A stretch of DNA of 62,628 nt from Clostridia bacterium (GCA_017448355.1 JAFSLQ010000057.1:1-62628), one strand, 5' to 3'; shown: positions 8,659-19,604, numbered from the stretch's first letter. Translations and numbers: made by a program. Notes: generated by a model from the letters alone, not told the origin.

Positions 8659-11568
8659 TTGAACAGTCAACGGCAAAGCGACAAGAAAAATAAAGCGGCT
8701 TCCGCGGTTTTTACCAAAGAAACTTTCGGTGTGGTAACCGTGCTTTTTGCCACTCTTTGTATAATTTGTTTAATTACGGGGGACGCGGTTTTTTTCGCAC
8801 CCGGAAAATATATACGCGATTTTATTATGGGTGTTTTCGGCTATTTTGCTTATCCCGTCGGTATCTATGCGGGGTATAAAGGCGTTATGCTTATCGTCGG
8901 CAAAAAAAGCCGCACGCCGCTAAAACGCAAGGCGCTTATTGCGCTGGCGTTAGTCTTTGCCGCGCTTTTTGCGCATATCTTGTCTATGGGCGGCGCATTT
9001 ACGTCTTACGGGGAATATATTTCCGCGTCGTATTCTCGCGGAGAAAACGCCTTTTCGGCAGGCGGCGTGGTTGCGGCGCTTTTAGCGTATTTTTTGCAAT
9101 CGCTTTTAACCGTCGTCGGTAGCGCGGTTATAACGGGCGGCTTATTCTCTCTTTGCGTATATTTTTACGTTGCGGATATTGTTAAAGGCGGCACAGGTGC
9201 GCACAAAGAACGGGGTTTTCGCAGTTCTTTCGTTAAAAACGAAGACAGCGTGGTTACCCCTGCGCCGACACCCGAACAGCCGCAAGTTGTAGTTCAAAAT
9301 GCTGAAAACGTCGCGCCCGTGTCTAAAAAACCTGCGCAAAAACTGTTTATTAATAACGGCGGGGATTTCGGATTTAAATCAAGGCGCGAAATACAAAAGG
9401 AAAGCGGCTCGGCGTTTAAGGTCGATTCTTCCGTCAATTCTTTGAACGTAAGCAAATTTTCGGGCAGTTATTCCGAAGGGTATACCGAAGATTTGCAAAA
9501 GAAAATCGAATACGTTAAAACTCCCGCGGCAATTAAAATCCAGAAAGAATTTTCTAATAGCGATACGACAGCGCCCAGCGTTTCCGATTACATTTCGACA
9601 CGTAAAGACGAAGCGGAGAATAAGGCGGATAGCGTGGATAACGATATTCCGATGATAGAACACGAAAGTATAAAAAGAAACGACGCGAAAAGCCGTGCGG
9701 CGGCGTTCGGCGAAAGGTACGCAAGCAATAATTACAGAACGGTTGCGCCTTCCGAAACGGTTAAAAACGACAACATTACGGAAAATGCGAATAACGTTTT
9801 TGAATCGGCAAAAGAAATGCCCAAAGAACCCGAAAAACCCGTTTCCGAAGAACCGCTTAGCTCCCGTGTAAGGGAAGACAGGGCGCGGAGTATTCTTTTT
9901 GACGATAAACCGCTTGATGCGACGGAATCCCCAAAAGACGATAAACCCGCCTTTACGAGTCGCGCGCTGGCGGACGATAACGTCAGGCGTTCGGCGTTCG
10001 GATTTGACCGTAATATTGAAAAGTCTCAGGAAGTCGCGGAAGAAAAACCCGAAAAACCGCCGGTTCCCATCAACAGGACGTATTATAAACCGCCGCTGGA
10101 CCTTTTGGAAACTTACACTCCGCCGCTTGACGCGCCTAAGGAAAATCACGAAGAACGGATTGAAATAATCAAGCGCGTGTTGGAAGAATTCCGTATCACG
10201 GTTGAACCGCAAGGTTACGTGCAAGGTCCGACCATTACGCGCTACGAAGTCAAAATGCCCGCGGGCGTACCTGTTAAAAAGGTATTGTCGTACGACGATG
10301 ACCTTAAAATGCGGTTACAGTCCAAAGCGGGCGTAAGAATAGAAGCGCCTATCCCCGGTAAAGACGGCGTGGGAATAGAAGTTGCTAATAAAGTTAAAAT
10401 CACCGTAGGCTTAAAAGAAGTTATACAAGGCGCGGCGGCAAATAAGGTTAAACCCGGTTCGCTTATTTTCGCACTCGGAAAGGATATAGTCGGTAACTCG
10501 ATAACCGATAACCTTGCGAAAGGTCCGCACTATCTTGTGGCGGGCGCTACGGGTTCGGGGAAGAGTGTGTGCCTTAACGTCATGATAGTCAGTATGCTTA
10601 TGCGGTACAGTCCCGAAGAGTTAAGACTTATTCTCATCGACCCGAAGAGAGTAGGGTTCAGAAAATACGAACATCTTCCGCACCTTATGATAGACGAAAT
10701 AATAACAGAGCCGCAAAAGGCGGTTGCCGTGCTTTCCTGGGCGTATAAGGAGATGGAAAGACGGTACGACGAATTTGCCAGAATCGAAGGCGGGCTTGTC
10801 AGCGACATAGAAAGTTATAACGAACTTGTTGCAAACGATACCGTTCCCAAAATGCCGAGAATAGTTATCGTCGTCGACGAACTTGCCGATTTAATGGAAA
10901 CTTGCAAGAAGGATATGGAAACTAACATCCGTATGCTTGCGCAAAAGGCGCGTGCGGCGGGTATTCACTTGGTTCTCGCTACCCAGCGTCCGTCGGTAGA
11001 CGTCGTTACGGGTACGATAAAGGCGAACCTGCCGTCAAGAATCGCGCTTAAAGTTATGAACGCGCCCGATTCGATTACCATTTTATCGGAAGGCGGTGCG
11101 GAAAAACTTCTCGGCAACGGCGATATGCTGTATAAAAACTCTTCTATGTCTGAACCGGAACGCTATCAGGGTGCATGGATAAGTGATAGGGAAATAAGTA
11201 ATATCGTTTCCTATATCAAGGAAAAGAACGCCGCGTATTATGACGACGAACTTAAAGATTATCTTGACAAGGCTATGCGTCCGAAACAGGAAGAAACTGC
11301 GGCAACGGGTATAGGTGATGATGACGACGGCGACGGAATAGACGATTTTTTCTTAAAAGCCCTGTGGCTTGCGATAACGTCTAATTCCGTGTCCATATCT
11401 CAACTTCAACGCCGTTTCCAGATAGGTTACGCGCGTGCGGGCGGACTTGTCGACAAAATGGAACGCCTTGGATTTGTTTCTGGTAACGAAGGTAGTAAAG
11501 CACGGCGGGTGCTTATAACTAGGGAAGAGTTTGAACAAAAATTCGGGCAAGCCCCTGATAACTATTAA
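8659..11568 (+). CDS. ftsK: DNA translocase FtsK/SpoIIIE
   Basis: This membrane-anchored hexameric DNA pump clears chromosomes from the division septum and, in spore formers, moves DNA into the forespore. It has 969 residues. About four membrane spans lie within the first 190, followed by a long acidic, low-complexity linker (about 190-500), the alpha/beta motor with Walker A GATGSGKS near 630 and Walker B VIVVDELADLM near 735, and a winged-helix gamma domain at about 895-960 that reads polarity sequences. The start is TTG at 8659, 7 nt after ttaggag. The linker is longer than in Bacillus SpoIIIE (about 790 aa in total). Confidence 0.96.
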   Translation: MNSQRQSDKKNKAASAVFTKETFGVVTVLFATLCIICLITGDAVFFAPGKYIRDFIMGVFGYFAYPVGIYAGYKGVMLIVGKKSRTPLKRKALIALALVFAALFAHILSMGGAFTSYGEYISASYSRGENAFSAGGVVAALLAYFLQSLLTVVGSAVITGGLFSLCVYFYVADIVKGGTGAHKERGFRSSFVKNEDSVVTPAPTPEQPQVVVQNAENVAPVSKKPAQKLFINNGGDFGFKSRREIQKESGSAFKVDSSVNSLNVSKFSGSYSEGYTEDLQKKIEYVKTPAAIKIQKEFSNSDTTAPSVSDYISTRKDEAENKADSVDNDIPMIEHESIKRNDAKSRAAAFGERYASNNYRTVAPSETVKNDNITENANNVFESAKEMPKEPEKPVSEEPLSSRVREDRARSILFDDKPLDATESPKDDKPAFTSRALADDNVRRSAFGFDRNIEKSQEVAEEKPEKPPVPINRTYYKPPLDLLETYTPPLDAPKENHEERIEIIKRVLEEFRITVEPQGYVQGPTITRYEVKMPAGVPVKKVLSYDDDLKMRLQSKAGVRIEAPIPGKDGVGIEVANKVKITVGLKEVIQGAAANKVKPGSLIFALGKDIVGNSITDNLAKGPHYLVAGATGSGKSVCLNVMIVSMLMRYSPEELRLILIDPKRVGFRKYEHLPHLMIDEIITEPQKAVAVLSWAYKEMERRYDEFARIEGGLVSDIESYNELVANDTVPKMPRIVIVVDELADLMETCKKDMETNIRMLAQKARAAGIHLVLATQRPSVDVVTGTIKANLPSRIALKVMNAPDSITILSEGGAEKLLGNGDMLYKNSSMSEPERYQGAWISDREISNIVSYIKEKNAAYYDDELKDYLDKAMRPKQEETAATGIGDDDDGDGIDDFFLKALWLAITSNSVSISQLQRRFQIGYARAGGLVDKMERLGFVSGNEGSKARRVLITREEFEQKFGQAPDNY

Positions 11569-11598
11569 TAGACAGACTACACTACGGAAAACGGATAG

Positions 11599-12915
11599 AT
11601 GGAAAATAAACTTATAGGCGTTATATCGCTTGGGTGCGATAAAAACCGTGTCGATACCGAAAAAATGCTTGCGGTATTAGAACAAAAACACAGGTTGACG
11701 AACGATATAGAAAAAGCACAAATAATCATTATAAACACGTGCGCATTTTTGCAATCGGCAAGAAAAGAAGCGGTAGAAGAGATTTTTTCCGCCGCCGATT
11801 ACAAAAAGGGCGGTTCGCTTGAAAAACTTATAATAACCGGTTGTCTTCCGCAAAAGTATGCCGGCGAAATGTTTAAAGAGTTAAAGGAAGTCGACGCGTT
11901 TTTGGGGATTTCCGATTACGACAGGATTTTGGACGTCATCGACGAACTGTATGCAAAGGGCGAACGGATAAACGATGTGGGGCTTCCGACAACCGAGTTC
12001 GGAATAAAACGACGGCTGACGACGGGCGGTTACGCGTATCTTAAAATCGCCGACGGGTGCGACAATCATTGTACCTATTGTCTTATTCCCAAAATTCGCG
12101 GGAAATACCGTTCTGTAAAATTCGACGCGCTGATTGAAGAAGCACGGCTTTTAGGGGACGTAAGAGAACTTATACTCGTTGCGCAGGATACTTCGCGCTA
12201 TGGTGCAGATTTGACGCCGAAGCGCACGCTTGTCGATTTAATCCGTGCGCTGTCGATGCTTGATAACGTTAAAGGCATAAGGCTTTTATACTGCTATCCC
12301 GAAAACATAACCGACGAACTCATACGCGAGTTTCAGTTTAACCCGAAACTCATGCGTTACATAGACATTCCCTTGCAACACGCGTCCGACAGAATACTTA
12401 AACTTATGAACCGTAAAGGCACGGGCGAAGGCTACTTGTCGCTTATCGAACGGATTAAAAACGAAGTGTACGGGATTGCGATTCGGTCTACGTTTATAGC
12501 TGGCTTCCCCACCGAGACGGAAGAAGATTTTAATACTCTCGTCGATTTTTTGCAAAAAGCAAAACTGTTTAACGCGGGATTTTTTAAATACAGCAGAGAA
12601 GAAGGTACGGCGGCTTATAATCTCGACGGGCAGATAAAAGAAAGCGTTAAAACCCGTCGCCTTAAAAAACTGTATTCCGTGCAGAAAAAAGTCGTTAAAG
12701 AAAACGGAAAGGCGCTTATCGGCAAGACATTTAAAGTGTGCGCCGAAGGATTTAACAGCGACGAACTCATCTATTTTGGAAGGGCGTATTTCAACGCGCC
12801 CGATATAGACGGAAAAATTAAGTTTTTTTCAAGCGAAGAAGTTACTCCCGGCGAATTTTACGACGTCAGGATAACGGGCGTTTTCGGCTATGATTTATAC
12901 GGAGAACGAATATGA
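11599..12915 (+). CDS. rimO: Ribosomal protein S12 methylthiotransferase RimO
   Basis: This radical-SAM enzyme adds a methylthio group to the conserved Asp of ribosomal protein S12. The 438-residue protein has three domains. The N-terminal UPF0004 domain has Cys13 (SLGCDKN), Cys48 and Cys82, which hold the auxiliary iron-sulfur cluster. The radical-SAM core has Cys154, Cys158 and Cys161 (CDNHCTYC). A C-terminal TRAM domain follows. The SLGCxKNxVD signature distinguishes RimO from MiaB. The gene follows ftsK by 30 bp and overlaps pgsA by 4 bp (ATGA), so it lies inside one operon. Confidence 0.96.
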   Translation: MENKLIGVISLGCDKNRVDTEKMLAVLEQKHRLTNDIEKAQIIIINTCAFLQSARKEAVEEIFSAADYKKGGSLEKLIITGCLPQKYAGEMFKELKEVDAFLGISDYDRILDVIDELYAKGERINDVGLPTTEFGIKRRLTTGGYAYLKIADGCDNHCTYCLIPKIRGKYRSVKFDALIEEARLLGDVRELILVAQDTSRYGADLTPKRTLVDLIRALSMLDNVKGIRLLYCYPENITDELIREFQFNPKLMRYIDIPLQHASDRILKLMNRKGTGEGYLSLIERIKNEVYGIAIRSTFIAGFPTETEEDFNTLVDFLQKAKLFNAGFFKYSREEGTAAYNLDGQIKESVKTRRLKKLYSVQKKVVKENGKALIGKTFKVCAEGFNSDELIYFGRAYFNAPDIDGKIKFFSSEEVTPGEFYDVRITGVFGYDLYGERI

Positions 12916-13484
12916 ATTTACCAAACAAATTAACTGTAATGAGAATAATAATGATACCCGTTTTCGTGGCGGTGTATTATATCAATGCGTTGCCATACAA
13001 TTATCTTATAGCCGCCGTGATTTTCGCACTTGCGGCGTTCACAGATTTTTTGGACGGATATATAGCGAGAAAATATAATCTCGTTTCAGACTTAGGAAAG
13101 TTTTTAGACCCCATCGCCGACAAGGTTTTGGTTGCTGCCGCACTCGTGGTTATGCTTGTCGTGCCGAACGGCGGCGCGGCGATTTTGCCTTCATACGCCG
13201 CCATATTTATCGCGGTGATTTTAGCGCGAGAACTCATTATAAGCGGTTTCCGTATGGTTGCGGCGTCAAAGGGAAAGGTTCTTGCGGCGGATAAAGCGGG
13301 AAAACTGAAAACCGTGACGCAGGATATTGCGATAACCTTGCTTCTGATAGGGGCGGAGTTTCAGGCGGGCGTTTATACCACGCTGAATATCATAGGGCTT
13401 GTCGCGCTTTGCCTTGCCACCGTTTTAACGGTAGTTTCGGGTACGGAAGCGATTGCTAAAAACGTTTCCGTCTTAAAGGACTGA
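12912..13484 (+). CDS. pgsA: CDP-diacylglycerol-glycerol-3-phosphate phosphatidyltransferase
   Basis: This integral membrane enzyme makes phosphatidylglycerophosphate from CDP-diacylglycerol, the first committed step to phosphatidylglycerol and cardiolipin. The 190-residue protein has about five membrane spans. The CDP-alcohol phosphotransferase motif is complete: Asp45, Asp48, Gly49, Ala52, Arg53, Gly62, Asp66 and Asp70. The ATG overlaps the rimO stop by 4 bp, and cinA begins 2 bp after its stop. The rimO-pgsA-cinA-recA order is common in Firmicutes and supports the assignment. Confidence 0.95.
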   Translation: MNLPNKLTVMRIIMIPVFVAVYYINALPYNYLIAAVIFALAAFTDFLDGYIARKYNLVSDLGKFLDPIADKVLVAAALVVMLVVPNGGAAILPSYAAIFIAVILARELIISGFRMVAASKGKVLAADKAGKLKTVTQDIAITLLLIGAEFQAGVYTTLNIIGLVALCLATVLTVVSGTEAIAKNVSVLKD

Positions 13485-13486
13485 CA

Positions 13487-14641
13487 ATGAAGGTTGCGGT
13501 AATTGCGTTCGACAATTTTAACGCGTTAAAGGCGCGGGAAATATTTATAAGCGGCGGAGTGGAAATTTCTACCGTGCAAATACTTTCCGCAACGGACGAC
13601 ATAGGCTTTAAGCGTGCGTACGAAACCTTTCGCGACACGGCGGACGTGCTTATCACGCTTGACGGCGCGGCGTTCGACTTAAAAGCGACCGTTGCGGAAT
13701 TTTCAAACACTACGCTTTTAGAAAACGACAATGCGCGTAAAACTTTGGAAGAACGCGGATTTACGGACTTTTCGGGCGCTTCTATGCCGCTTGATGCGAC
13801 GTTTATTCCCAACGAAAACGGCGCGTATCAGGGATTTGTACTTGAAGACGTCGACTTTACTTTTATAATGTTGCCCGCGGCGGAAAAGGAGTTTTTCCCC
13901 GCGTGCGAAAAATACGTTATTCCATATCTTGCGGCGAAGGTCGGCATAGAAAAATGCGTCGTTTTTAAGTGTTTCGGCGATAAATCCGACGCGGAAGACC
14001 TGTTAAACGCCGTAAAAGAGAAATTTTCTTTTGATTTTATCGTTCGCGATAATTTAGGCGATTTAACCGTTTCCGTTTTCTTTAAAGGCGAAAACGAAGC
14101 GGAGTACCGCTTTGCGGTGCGTGAAATTTTTACCGCTATAAAAGACATTTGTTATGCGGATTATAACGTTTCGCTGTCCGAAACGCTGTTTACTCTTCTT
14201 AGACTCGGCGGTAAAAAAATCGCCGTGGCGGAATCGTTTACGGGCGGCAGGGTCGCTACCGAAATAATAAAAAATGCAGGCGCGTCGGCTTATCTAAACG
14301 AAAGCGTCGTTGCGTATTCTAACGAAAGCAAGGCAGAAAGGCTTAAAGTGCCGAGAGAAGAACTGTCGGAATTCGGCGCGGTAAGCGCGAAAGTGGCGTA
14401 CCGCATGGCGGCGGGACTTTTTAAAACGGGCGCGCCCGACGTCGCTGTGGCGACGACAGGATTAGCGGGTCCCGACGGCGACGGAACGGGAACTCCGGTC
14501 GGCAGATGTTTTATTGCAGTCGGCACAAAAAGCGGTATACATACTTATAAATTCGACTTTACGGGAAGCCGTGAAGAAATTACCGAAAAAGGCGTTAATG
14601 CGGCGTTATTTTGCGCCGTTAAAACAATAAAAAATATGTAA
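13487..14641 (+). CDS. cinA: CinA-like protein with intact C-terminal PncC domain and eroded N-terminal domain
   Basis: CinA is the competence/damage-inducible protein, usually a molybdopterin-binding-like N-terminal domain fused to a nicotinamide-nucleotide amidase. In this 384-residue version the C-terminal domain (about 225-384) is well conserved: [21 protein letters not shown] and [11 protein letters not shown]. The usual AESCTGG Cys is Phe. The N-terminal domain (1-220) keeps its fold-like pattern but lacks the GGLGPTxDD signature of the COG1058 domain, so its ADP-ribose pyrophosphatase activity is doubtful. The position between pgsA and recA is the classical one, confirming orthology. 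Confidence 0.9.
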   Translation: MKVAVIAFDNFNALKAREIFISGGVEISTVQILSATDDIGFKRAYETFRDTADVLITLDGAAFDLKATVAEFSNTTLLENDNARKTLEERGFTDFSGASMPLDATFIPNENGAYQGFVLEDVDFTFIMLPAAEKEFFPACEKYVIPYLAAKVGIEKCVVFKCFGDKSDAEDLLNAVKEKFSFDFIVRDNLGDLTVSVFFKGENEAEYRFAVREIFTAIKDICYADYNVSLSETLFTLLRLGGKKIAVAESFTGGRVATEIIKNAGASAYLNESVVAYSNESKAERLKVPREELSEFGAVSAKVAYRMAAGLFKTGAPDVAVATTGLAGPDGDGTGTPVGRCFIAVGTKSGIHTYKFDFTGSREEITEKGVNAALFCAVKTIKNM

Positions 14642-14654
14642 AAGGAAGAATAAA

Positions 14655-15659
14655 ATGGACGAAACAAAGATGAAAGCGCTTGACGGAGTCATGGCGCAGA
14701 TAGAAAAACAATACGGAAAGGGCGCGATAATGCGGCTCGGTCAGAACGCGGGGGACAGCAATATAGAAGTGTTGCCGACGGGCTGCTTATCGCTGGACCT
14801 TGCCATCGGCGTGGGCGGACTTCCGCGCGGAAGAATTATCGAAATTTACGGGCCTGAGTCGTCGGGTAAAACGACGGTCGCGCTTCATTGTATCGCCGAA
14901 ACGCAAAAGGCGGGCGGAATTGCCGCGTTTATCGACGCGGAACACGCGCTTGACCCCGTTTACGCTAAAAATCTCGGCGTAAATCTCGACGAATTATACG
15001 TTTCGCAACCCGATACGGGCGAACAGGCACTCGATATCACCGCGTCGCTCGTTTCGAGTAAGGCGGTGGACATTATCGTTGTCGACTCGGTCGCGGCACT
15101 CACCCCGAAAGCGGAAATAGAAGGCGATATGGGCGATTCGCACGTGGGGCTTCAAGCAAGACTTATGAGTCAGGCGCTACGTAAACTTACGGCAATTACC
15201 GCTAAATCCAAAACCTGTATTATATTTATCAACCAACTGCGCGAAAAAGTCGGCGTTATGTTCGGAAACCCGGAAGTAACCGCGGGCGGCAAAGCGCTTA
15301 AATTCTACGCCAGCGTGCGTATCGACGTAAGAAAATCCGACGCGTTAAAGGATTCCGAAGGCGCGTACGGCAACCACACCAAGGCGAAAATCGTTAAAAA
15401 CAAGGTCGCGCCGCCCTTTAAAACCGCGGAATTTGATATTATTTTCGGTAAGGGCATTTCGCAGGCGAGTTGTTTAATCGACCTTGGTATAGATTACGAC
15501 ATAATAGATAAAAGCGGCGCGTGGTTTTCCTATAACGGCGAAAAAATCGCGCAGGGCAGAGAAAAGGCTATTCTCTATTTAGAAGAAAATCCCGCCGTCG
15601 CCGAAGAAATTAAAAACAAAATTTTAGACAAATTTTACAGCAAAGACAAAAACGATTAA
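14655..15659 (+). CDS. recA: Recombinase RecA
   Basis: RecA forms filaments on single-stranded DNA, drives homologous pairing, and triggers LexA self-cleavage. The 334-residue protein has Walker [10 protein letters not shown] at 66-74, Walker [11 protein letters not shown] near 137-146 and the L2 loop starting at [16 protein letters not shown]. The acidic C-terminal tail is short, which explains a length slightly under the usual 340-350. AAAGGAAG precedes the ATG. No LexA-type operator is obvious in the 13-bp gap after cinA, so it is probably transcribed from the ftsK promoter or an internal one. Confidence 0.98.
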   Translation: MDETKMKALDGVMAQIEKQYGKGAIMRLGQNAGDSNIEVLPTGCLSLDLAIGVGGLPRGRIIEIYGPESSGKTTVALHCIAETQKAGGIAAFIDAEHALDPVYAKNLGVNLDELYVSQPDTGEQALDITASLVSSKAVDIIVVDSVAALTPKAEIEGDMGDSHVGLQARLMSQALRKLTAITAKSKTCIIFINQLREKVGVMFGNPEVTAGGKALKFYASVRIDVRKSDALKDSEGAYGNHTKAKIVKNKVAPPFKTAEFDIIFGKGISQASCLIDLGIDYDIIDKSGAWFSYNGEKIAQGREKAILYLEENPAVAEEIKNKILDKFYSKDKND

Positions 15660-15663
15660 ATCT

Positions 15664-15692
15664 TTGACTTTTACTTAAAAAAATAGTATAAT
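15664..15692 (+). promoter_or_regulatory. Promoter of rny
   Basis: TTGACT (15664-15669), 17 bp, TATAAT (15687-15692), beginning 4 bp after the recA stop. The leader is about 47 nt and contains acaggaggg before the ATG. Confidence 0.9.
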
Positions 15693-15745
15693 AAAAAAAG
15701 AGTGTGAAAAACTCGTAATTTAATAAACAGGAGGGCATATTATTT

Positions 15746-17359
15746 ATGCAGAATTTTAACTACGGCTCCCTGTTCTTAAACCCTATGGAAGGCGGCACGG
15801 TTGCGCTTATCGCGGTTTTGGTTGCGATAGTGTTCGCGGCGCTCGGCATGCTTGTAGGGTGGTTCTTAACGAAAAAGTCTTTTAACAAAAAACAAGGTGA
15901 TATTAAAAAAGTTACCGACAAAATGCTCGACGATGCAAGGGAAGAGTGTAAACAAATCAAAAAAGAGGCTATTTTAGAGGCAAAAGAACAGGAAATTAAA
16001 CTCAGGAACGACTTCGAGAGAGAATCCAAGGAAAAACGCGCGGAACTTGCCCGCACGGAAAACAGACTTAACCAAAAAGAAGAATCTCTCGATAAAAAAG
16101 AAGAAAATCTCGCCAAAAGAAACGAAGAAACTACTCGTTTCCAGAACGCTTTGAAAGAAAAGCAGTCTGAAATGGACAAAAAACTCGCGGAAATTTCCGA
16201 ACAGCACAATAAGATGATTGCGGAGTTCGAAAAAGTCGCGCAGATGAGTAAGGAAGAAGCAAAGACCGAACTTATCGAAGCCATTACCGACGAAGCAAAA
16301 CGCGACGCGGCAAGGCTTGTTAAAGAGATTGAATCCGAAGCAAAAGAAGAAGGCGACAGAAAGGCAAGGGAAATCGTTAGCCTTGCAATCCAGAAATGCA
16401 GTACCGAACAGGCGACGGAACTCACCGTTTCGGTAGTGCCGTTGCCTTCCGACGATATGAAAGCGCGTATCATCGGGCGCGAAGGTAGAAATATTCGTGC
16501 GCTTGAAAATGCTACGGGCATAGAACTTATCATCGACGATACGCCCGAAGTGGTTATCGTTTCGGGATTCGACCCCGTAAGGCGCGAAACGGCGCGTATT
16601 GCGCTTGAACGTCTTATTCAGGACGGCAGGATTCATCCCGCAAGAATAGAAGAAACGGTCGAAAAAATCAAAAAAGAACTCGACCAGCAAATTAAAGAAG
16701 CGGGCGAAGCGGCTATGTTCGAGTGCGGTATTTTCGGACTTCACCCCGAACTTGTCAAACTTTTGGGCAGACTGAAATTCCGTACAAGTTACGGTCAAAA
16801 CGTATTAAAGCACTCAATCGAAGTGTCGCACTTAGCGGGCGTTATGGCGACCGAACTCGGCGTGGACGCCGCGCTTGCTAAGCGTGCGGGACTGCTTCAC
16901 GATATCGGTAAAGCGGTTGACTTCGAGATAGAAGGCACGCATATGCAAATCGGCGCTGACCTCGCTAAAAAATACAGAGAGAACGGGCACGTCGTCAATG
17001 CTATTCTCGCGCACCACGGCGACGTCGAAGCAAAGACCGTGGAAGCGGTACTCGTTGCGGCGGCGGACGGTATTTCGGGCGCAAGACCCGGCGCAAGAAG
17101 GGAAACCACTACGAACTATATCAAGCGTTTGCAGAAACTCGAAGAGATTTCGGGGAGTTTCAAGGGCGTTGAAAAGTGCTACGCTATTCAGGCGGGCAGG
17201 GAAGTCCGCGTAATGGTAAAACCCGAACAGGTGAACGACGCGCAAACGTTGTTCCTTGCGAAAGAAATCGCAAAGAAGATAGAAAAAGAAATGGAATATC
17301 CAGGGCAGATAAAAGTCAACGTCATAAGAGAGTGGCGTGCAACGGAATTTGCAAAATAG
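15746..17359 (+). CDS. rny: Ribonuclease Y
   Basis: RNase Y is the membrane-bound endoribonuclease that starts mRNA decay in many Firmicutes. The 537-residue protein has a single N-terminal membrane span (about 17-42), a long coiled coil (about 45-215, Glu/Lys-rich), a KH RNA-binding domain with [13 protein letters not shown] near 243, and an HD hydrolase domain with HDIGKA near 389. Length and domain order are typical. It has its own promoter and a terminator, so it is monocistronic, although it keeps the conserved place after recA. Confidence 0.97.
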   Translation: MQNFNYGSLFLNPMEGGTVALIAVLVAIVFAALGMLVGWFLTKKSFNKKQGDIKKVTDKMLDDAREECKQIKKEAILEAKEQEIKLRNDFERESKEKRAELARTENRLNQKEESLDKKEENLAKRNEETTRFQNALKEKQSEMDKKLAEISEQHNKMIAEFEKVAQMSKEEAKTELIEAITDEAKRDAARLVKEIESEAKEEGDRKAREIVSLAIQKCSTEQATELTVSVVPLPSDDMKARIIGREGRNIRALENATGIELIIDDTPEVVIVSGFDPVRRETARIALERLIQDGRIHPARIEETVEKIKKELDQQIKEAGEAAMFECGIFGLHPELVKLLGRLKFRTSYGQNVLKHSIEVSHLAGVMATELGVDAALAKRAGLLHDIGKAVDFEIEGTHMQIGADLAKKYRENGHVVNAILAHHGDVEAKTVEAVLVAAADGISGARPGARRETTTNYIKRLQKLEEISGSFKGVEKCYAIQAGREVRVMVKPEQVNDAQTLFLAKEIAKKIEKEMEYPGQIKVNVIREWRATEFAK

Positions 17360-17370
17360 AAACACATCTG

Positions 17371-17398
17371 ACGCCTTGCCTTTTAGCAAGGCGTTTTG
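17371..17398 (+). terminator. Terminator after rny
   Basis: A 9-bp stem (ACGCCTTGC / GCAAGGCGT, 17371-17394) with a CTTTTA loop, followed by TTTTGCG. Confidence 0.8.
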
Positions 17399-17426
17399 CG
17401 TATTAACGGAATTTTAAGGAGCATTT

Positions 17427-19526
17427 ATGAACGGAAAAAACTTACCGGAAATTTTCGGTTCTATGGTTTTCGGCGATAAAGTGATGAAAGAACGCTTAGA
17501 CGCCGACACCTATAAAGCCGTCCGTCGCGCGATTGACGGCGGCGCGCCGCTTAGTTTTGCAGAAGCGAAAAAAGTCGCTGCTGCGATGAAAGATTGGGCG
17601 ATTGAAAAGGGCGCTACGCACTTTACGCATTGGTTTCAGCCGATGACGGGTATCACCGCCGAAAAACACGACGGCTTTGCCGAACCCGATAAAGACGGCA
17701 ATCCCATTATGAAATTTTCCGCAAAATCGCTTGTCAAAGGCGAATCCGACGCGTCGAGTTTTCCGTCCGGCGGCTTACGCGCGACGTTTGAAGCCCGCGG
17801 CTATACCGCTTGGGACCCGACGTCTTACGCTTTCGTAAAAGACAGAAGTCTGTATATACCCACGGCGTTCTGTTCTTACGGCGGGGAAGCACTCGATAAG
17901 AAAACCCCGCTACTTAGGTCGATGGAAACCTTAAACCGCGAAGCACTCCGCGTTTTAAAATTGTTCGGGAATAAAACGGTTAAAAAAGTAGTGCCGACCG
18001 TCGGCGCGGAACAGGAATATTTTTTAATAGATAAAAGCGTTTACGAAAAACGTCTGGATTTAATACATTGCGGCAGAACTTTGTTCGGTGCGCGCCCCGC
18101 TAAGGGACAGGAACTTGAAGACCACTACTACGGCGCGATAAAAACCCGCGTGTCGGATTTTATGAAGGACGTGGATGAAGAACTTTGGAAACTCGGCGTA
18201 TACGCTAAGACCGAGCATAACGAAGTTGCCCCCGCGCAGCACGAACTTGCCTGCGTTTACAGTTCGGTAAATATCGCGTGCGACCAGAACCAACTGACGA
18301 TGGAGACTTTAAAAAGCGTGGCAAACAGACACGGTATGGTGTGTCTGTTGCACGAAAAGCCTTTTGCGTCCGTAAACGGCAGCGGCAAGCACAATAACTG
18401 GTCGCTATCCACCGATACGGGCGAAAATCTTTTTGAACCGGGCGATACCCCGCAGGAAAACGCACAGTTTTTACTGTTTTTACTTGCCGTCATCAAGGGC
18501 GTGGACGAATATCAGGATTTGTTGAGAATATCCGTCGCGACGGCGGGGAACGACCACCGCTTGGGTGCGGACGAAGCGCCGCCCGCGATAGTGTCTATCT
18601 ATCTCGGCGAAGATATCGAAAGGATTTTAAAGTCGATAGAAAATGGGAAATCATACTCTGCGTTAAAGGCGGAAGACCTTAAAATCGGCGTGTCCGTTCT
18701 TCCGTCCATACAAAAGGATTCTACCGACAGAAACAGGACTTCGCCGCTTGCTTTTACGGGCAATAAATTTGAATTCCGTATGGTCGGTTCTAATACGAAT
18801 ATCGCTTGCCCGAACTTTATTTTTAACACTATCGTGGCGGATGAACTTGCGTCCTTTGCCGATGAACTTGAAAAGGCTACCGACTTTAACGCCGCGCTAT
18901 CAAGCCTTATTAAGCGCACTATAAAGAAACATAAACGCATAATTTTTGCGGGCAATAATTATTCAAGAGAGTGGGAAAAAGAAGCGGAAAAACGCGGACT
19001 TAAAAATTATAAGACGACCGTTGACGCCCTTCCGCACTATATCGACGCCAAAAACGTTAAACTGTTTAAACGCAGAAAGGTGCTATCCGAAAGCGAAATA
19101 AAGTCGCGTATGGAAATTCTTCTCGAAAATTACGCGAATATCGTGCATATAGAAGCGTTTACCGCGCTTGATATAGCGCGTAAGGAAATTGCGCCCGCGC
19201 TGATTGCTTATCAGTCGTTTATTCTTACCGAATTGAACGGCAAAAAAGCATACGGCAATTTTGACTGTACGCTTGAAAAGGGAATACTCGATAAAATGTC
19301 CGCGCTTTCGGCGTCATTTTCCGCCGCCGTCGATAAACTCGAAGTAGATTTGGACGGCTACGACAAGTCTTTAAGCAATTACGAAAAGGCGCTTTATTGC
19401 AAAGACAAATTGCTTATAGATATGGAAGAAGTCAGAAAGTACGCTGACAGTGCGGAATTATTATTAAGCAAAAAAATCAGTCCTTTCCCGACTTACGAAG
19501 ACATTTTATACAGCGTAAAATATTGA
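17427..19526 (+). CDS. glnN: Glutamine synthetase type III
   Basis: This ATP-dependent enzyme makes glutamine from glutamate and ammonium. At 699 residues it matches type III enzymes (about 700), not the 440-470 residues of type I. Visible family features are GAEQEYFLID near 194-203 and the nucleotide/glutamate-site segment AGNDHRLGADEAPPAI at about 373-388. Type III enzymes are dodecamers not controlled by adenylylation and are typical of Bacteroides, Clostridia and cyanobacteria. It stands alone between two terminators. AAGGAG precedes the ATG. No riboswitch-like or GlnR-like element was seen in the short upstream gap. Confidence 0.95.
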   Translation: MNGKNLPEIFGSMVFGDKVMKERLDADTYKAVRRAIDGGAPLSFAEAKKVAAAMKDWAIEKGATHFTHWFQPMTGITAEKHDGFAEPDKDGNPIMKFSAKSLVKGESDASSFPSGGLRATFEARGYTAWDPTSYAFVKDRSLYIPTAFCSYGGEALDKKTPLLRSMETLNREALRVLKLFGNKTVKKVVPTVGAEQEYFLIDKSVYEKRLDLIHCGRTLFGARPAKGQELEDHYYGAIKTRVSDFMKDVDEELWKLGVYAKTEHNEVAPAQHELACVYSSVNIACDQNQLTMETLKSVANRHGMVCLLHEKPFASVNGSGKHNNWSLSTDTGENLFEPGDTPQENAQFLLFLLAVIKGVDEYQDLLRISVATAGNDHRLGADEAPPAIVSIYLGEDIERILKSIENGKSYSALKAEDLKIGVSVLPSIQKDSTDRNRTSPLAFTGNKFEFRMVGSNTNIACPNFIFNTIVADELASFADELEKATDFNAALSSLIKRTIKKHKRIIFAGNNYSREWEKEAEKRGLKNYKTTVDALPHYIDAKNVKLFKRRKVLSESEIKSRMEILLENYANIVHIEAFTALDIARKEIAPALIAYQSFILTELNGKKAYGNFDCTLEKGILDKMSALSASFSAAVDKLEVDLDGYDKSLSNYEKALYCKDKLLIDMEEVRKYADSAELLLSKKISPFPTYEDILYSVKY

Positions 19527-19536
19527 CGGTAAACCC

Positions 19537-19575
19537 TTTGCGGCGCTTAAAAGTTTTAAGCGCCGCAAAATTTTA
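19537..19575 (+). terminator. Terminator after the glutamine synthetase gene
   Basis: Nearly perfect palindrome (TTTGCGGCGCTTAAAA and its complement, 19537-19569) ending in AAAATTTT. The core stem GCGGCGCTT pairs with AAGCGCCGC. Confidence 0.85.
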
Positions 19576-19604
19576 AATAAATTGCTAAATCGCCGCTTAT
19601 TCGT

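Noticed and set aside
9379-10224. Long minus-strand open frame (281 codons) opposite ftsK
   Set aside because: Arg/Phe-rich translation typical of the antisense of Lys/Glu-rich coding DNA; no ribosome binding site or motif; ftsK reads through on the plus strand.
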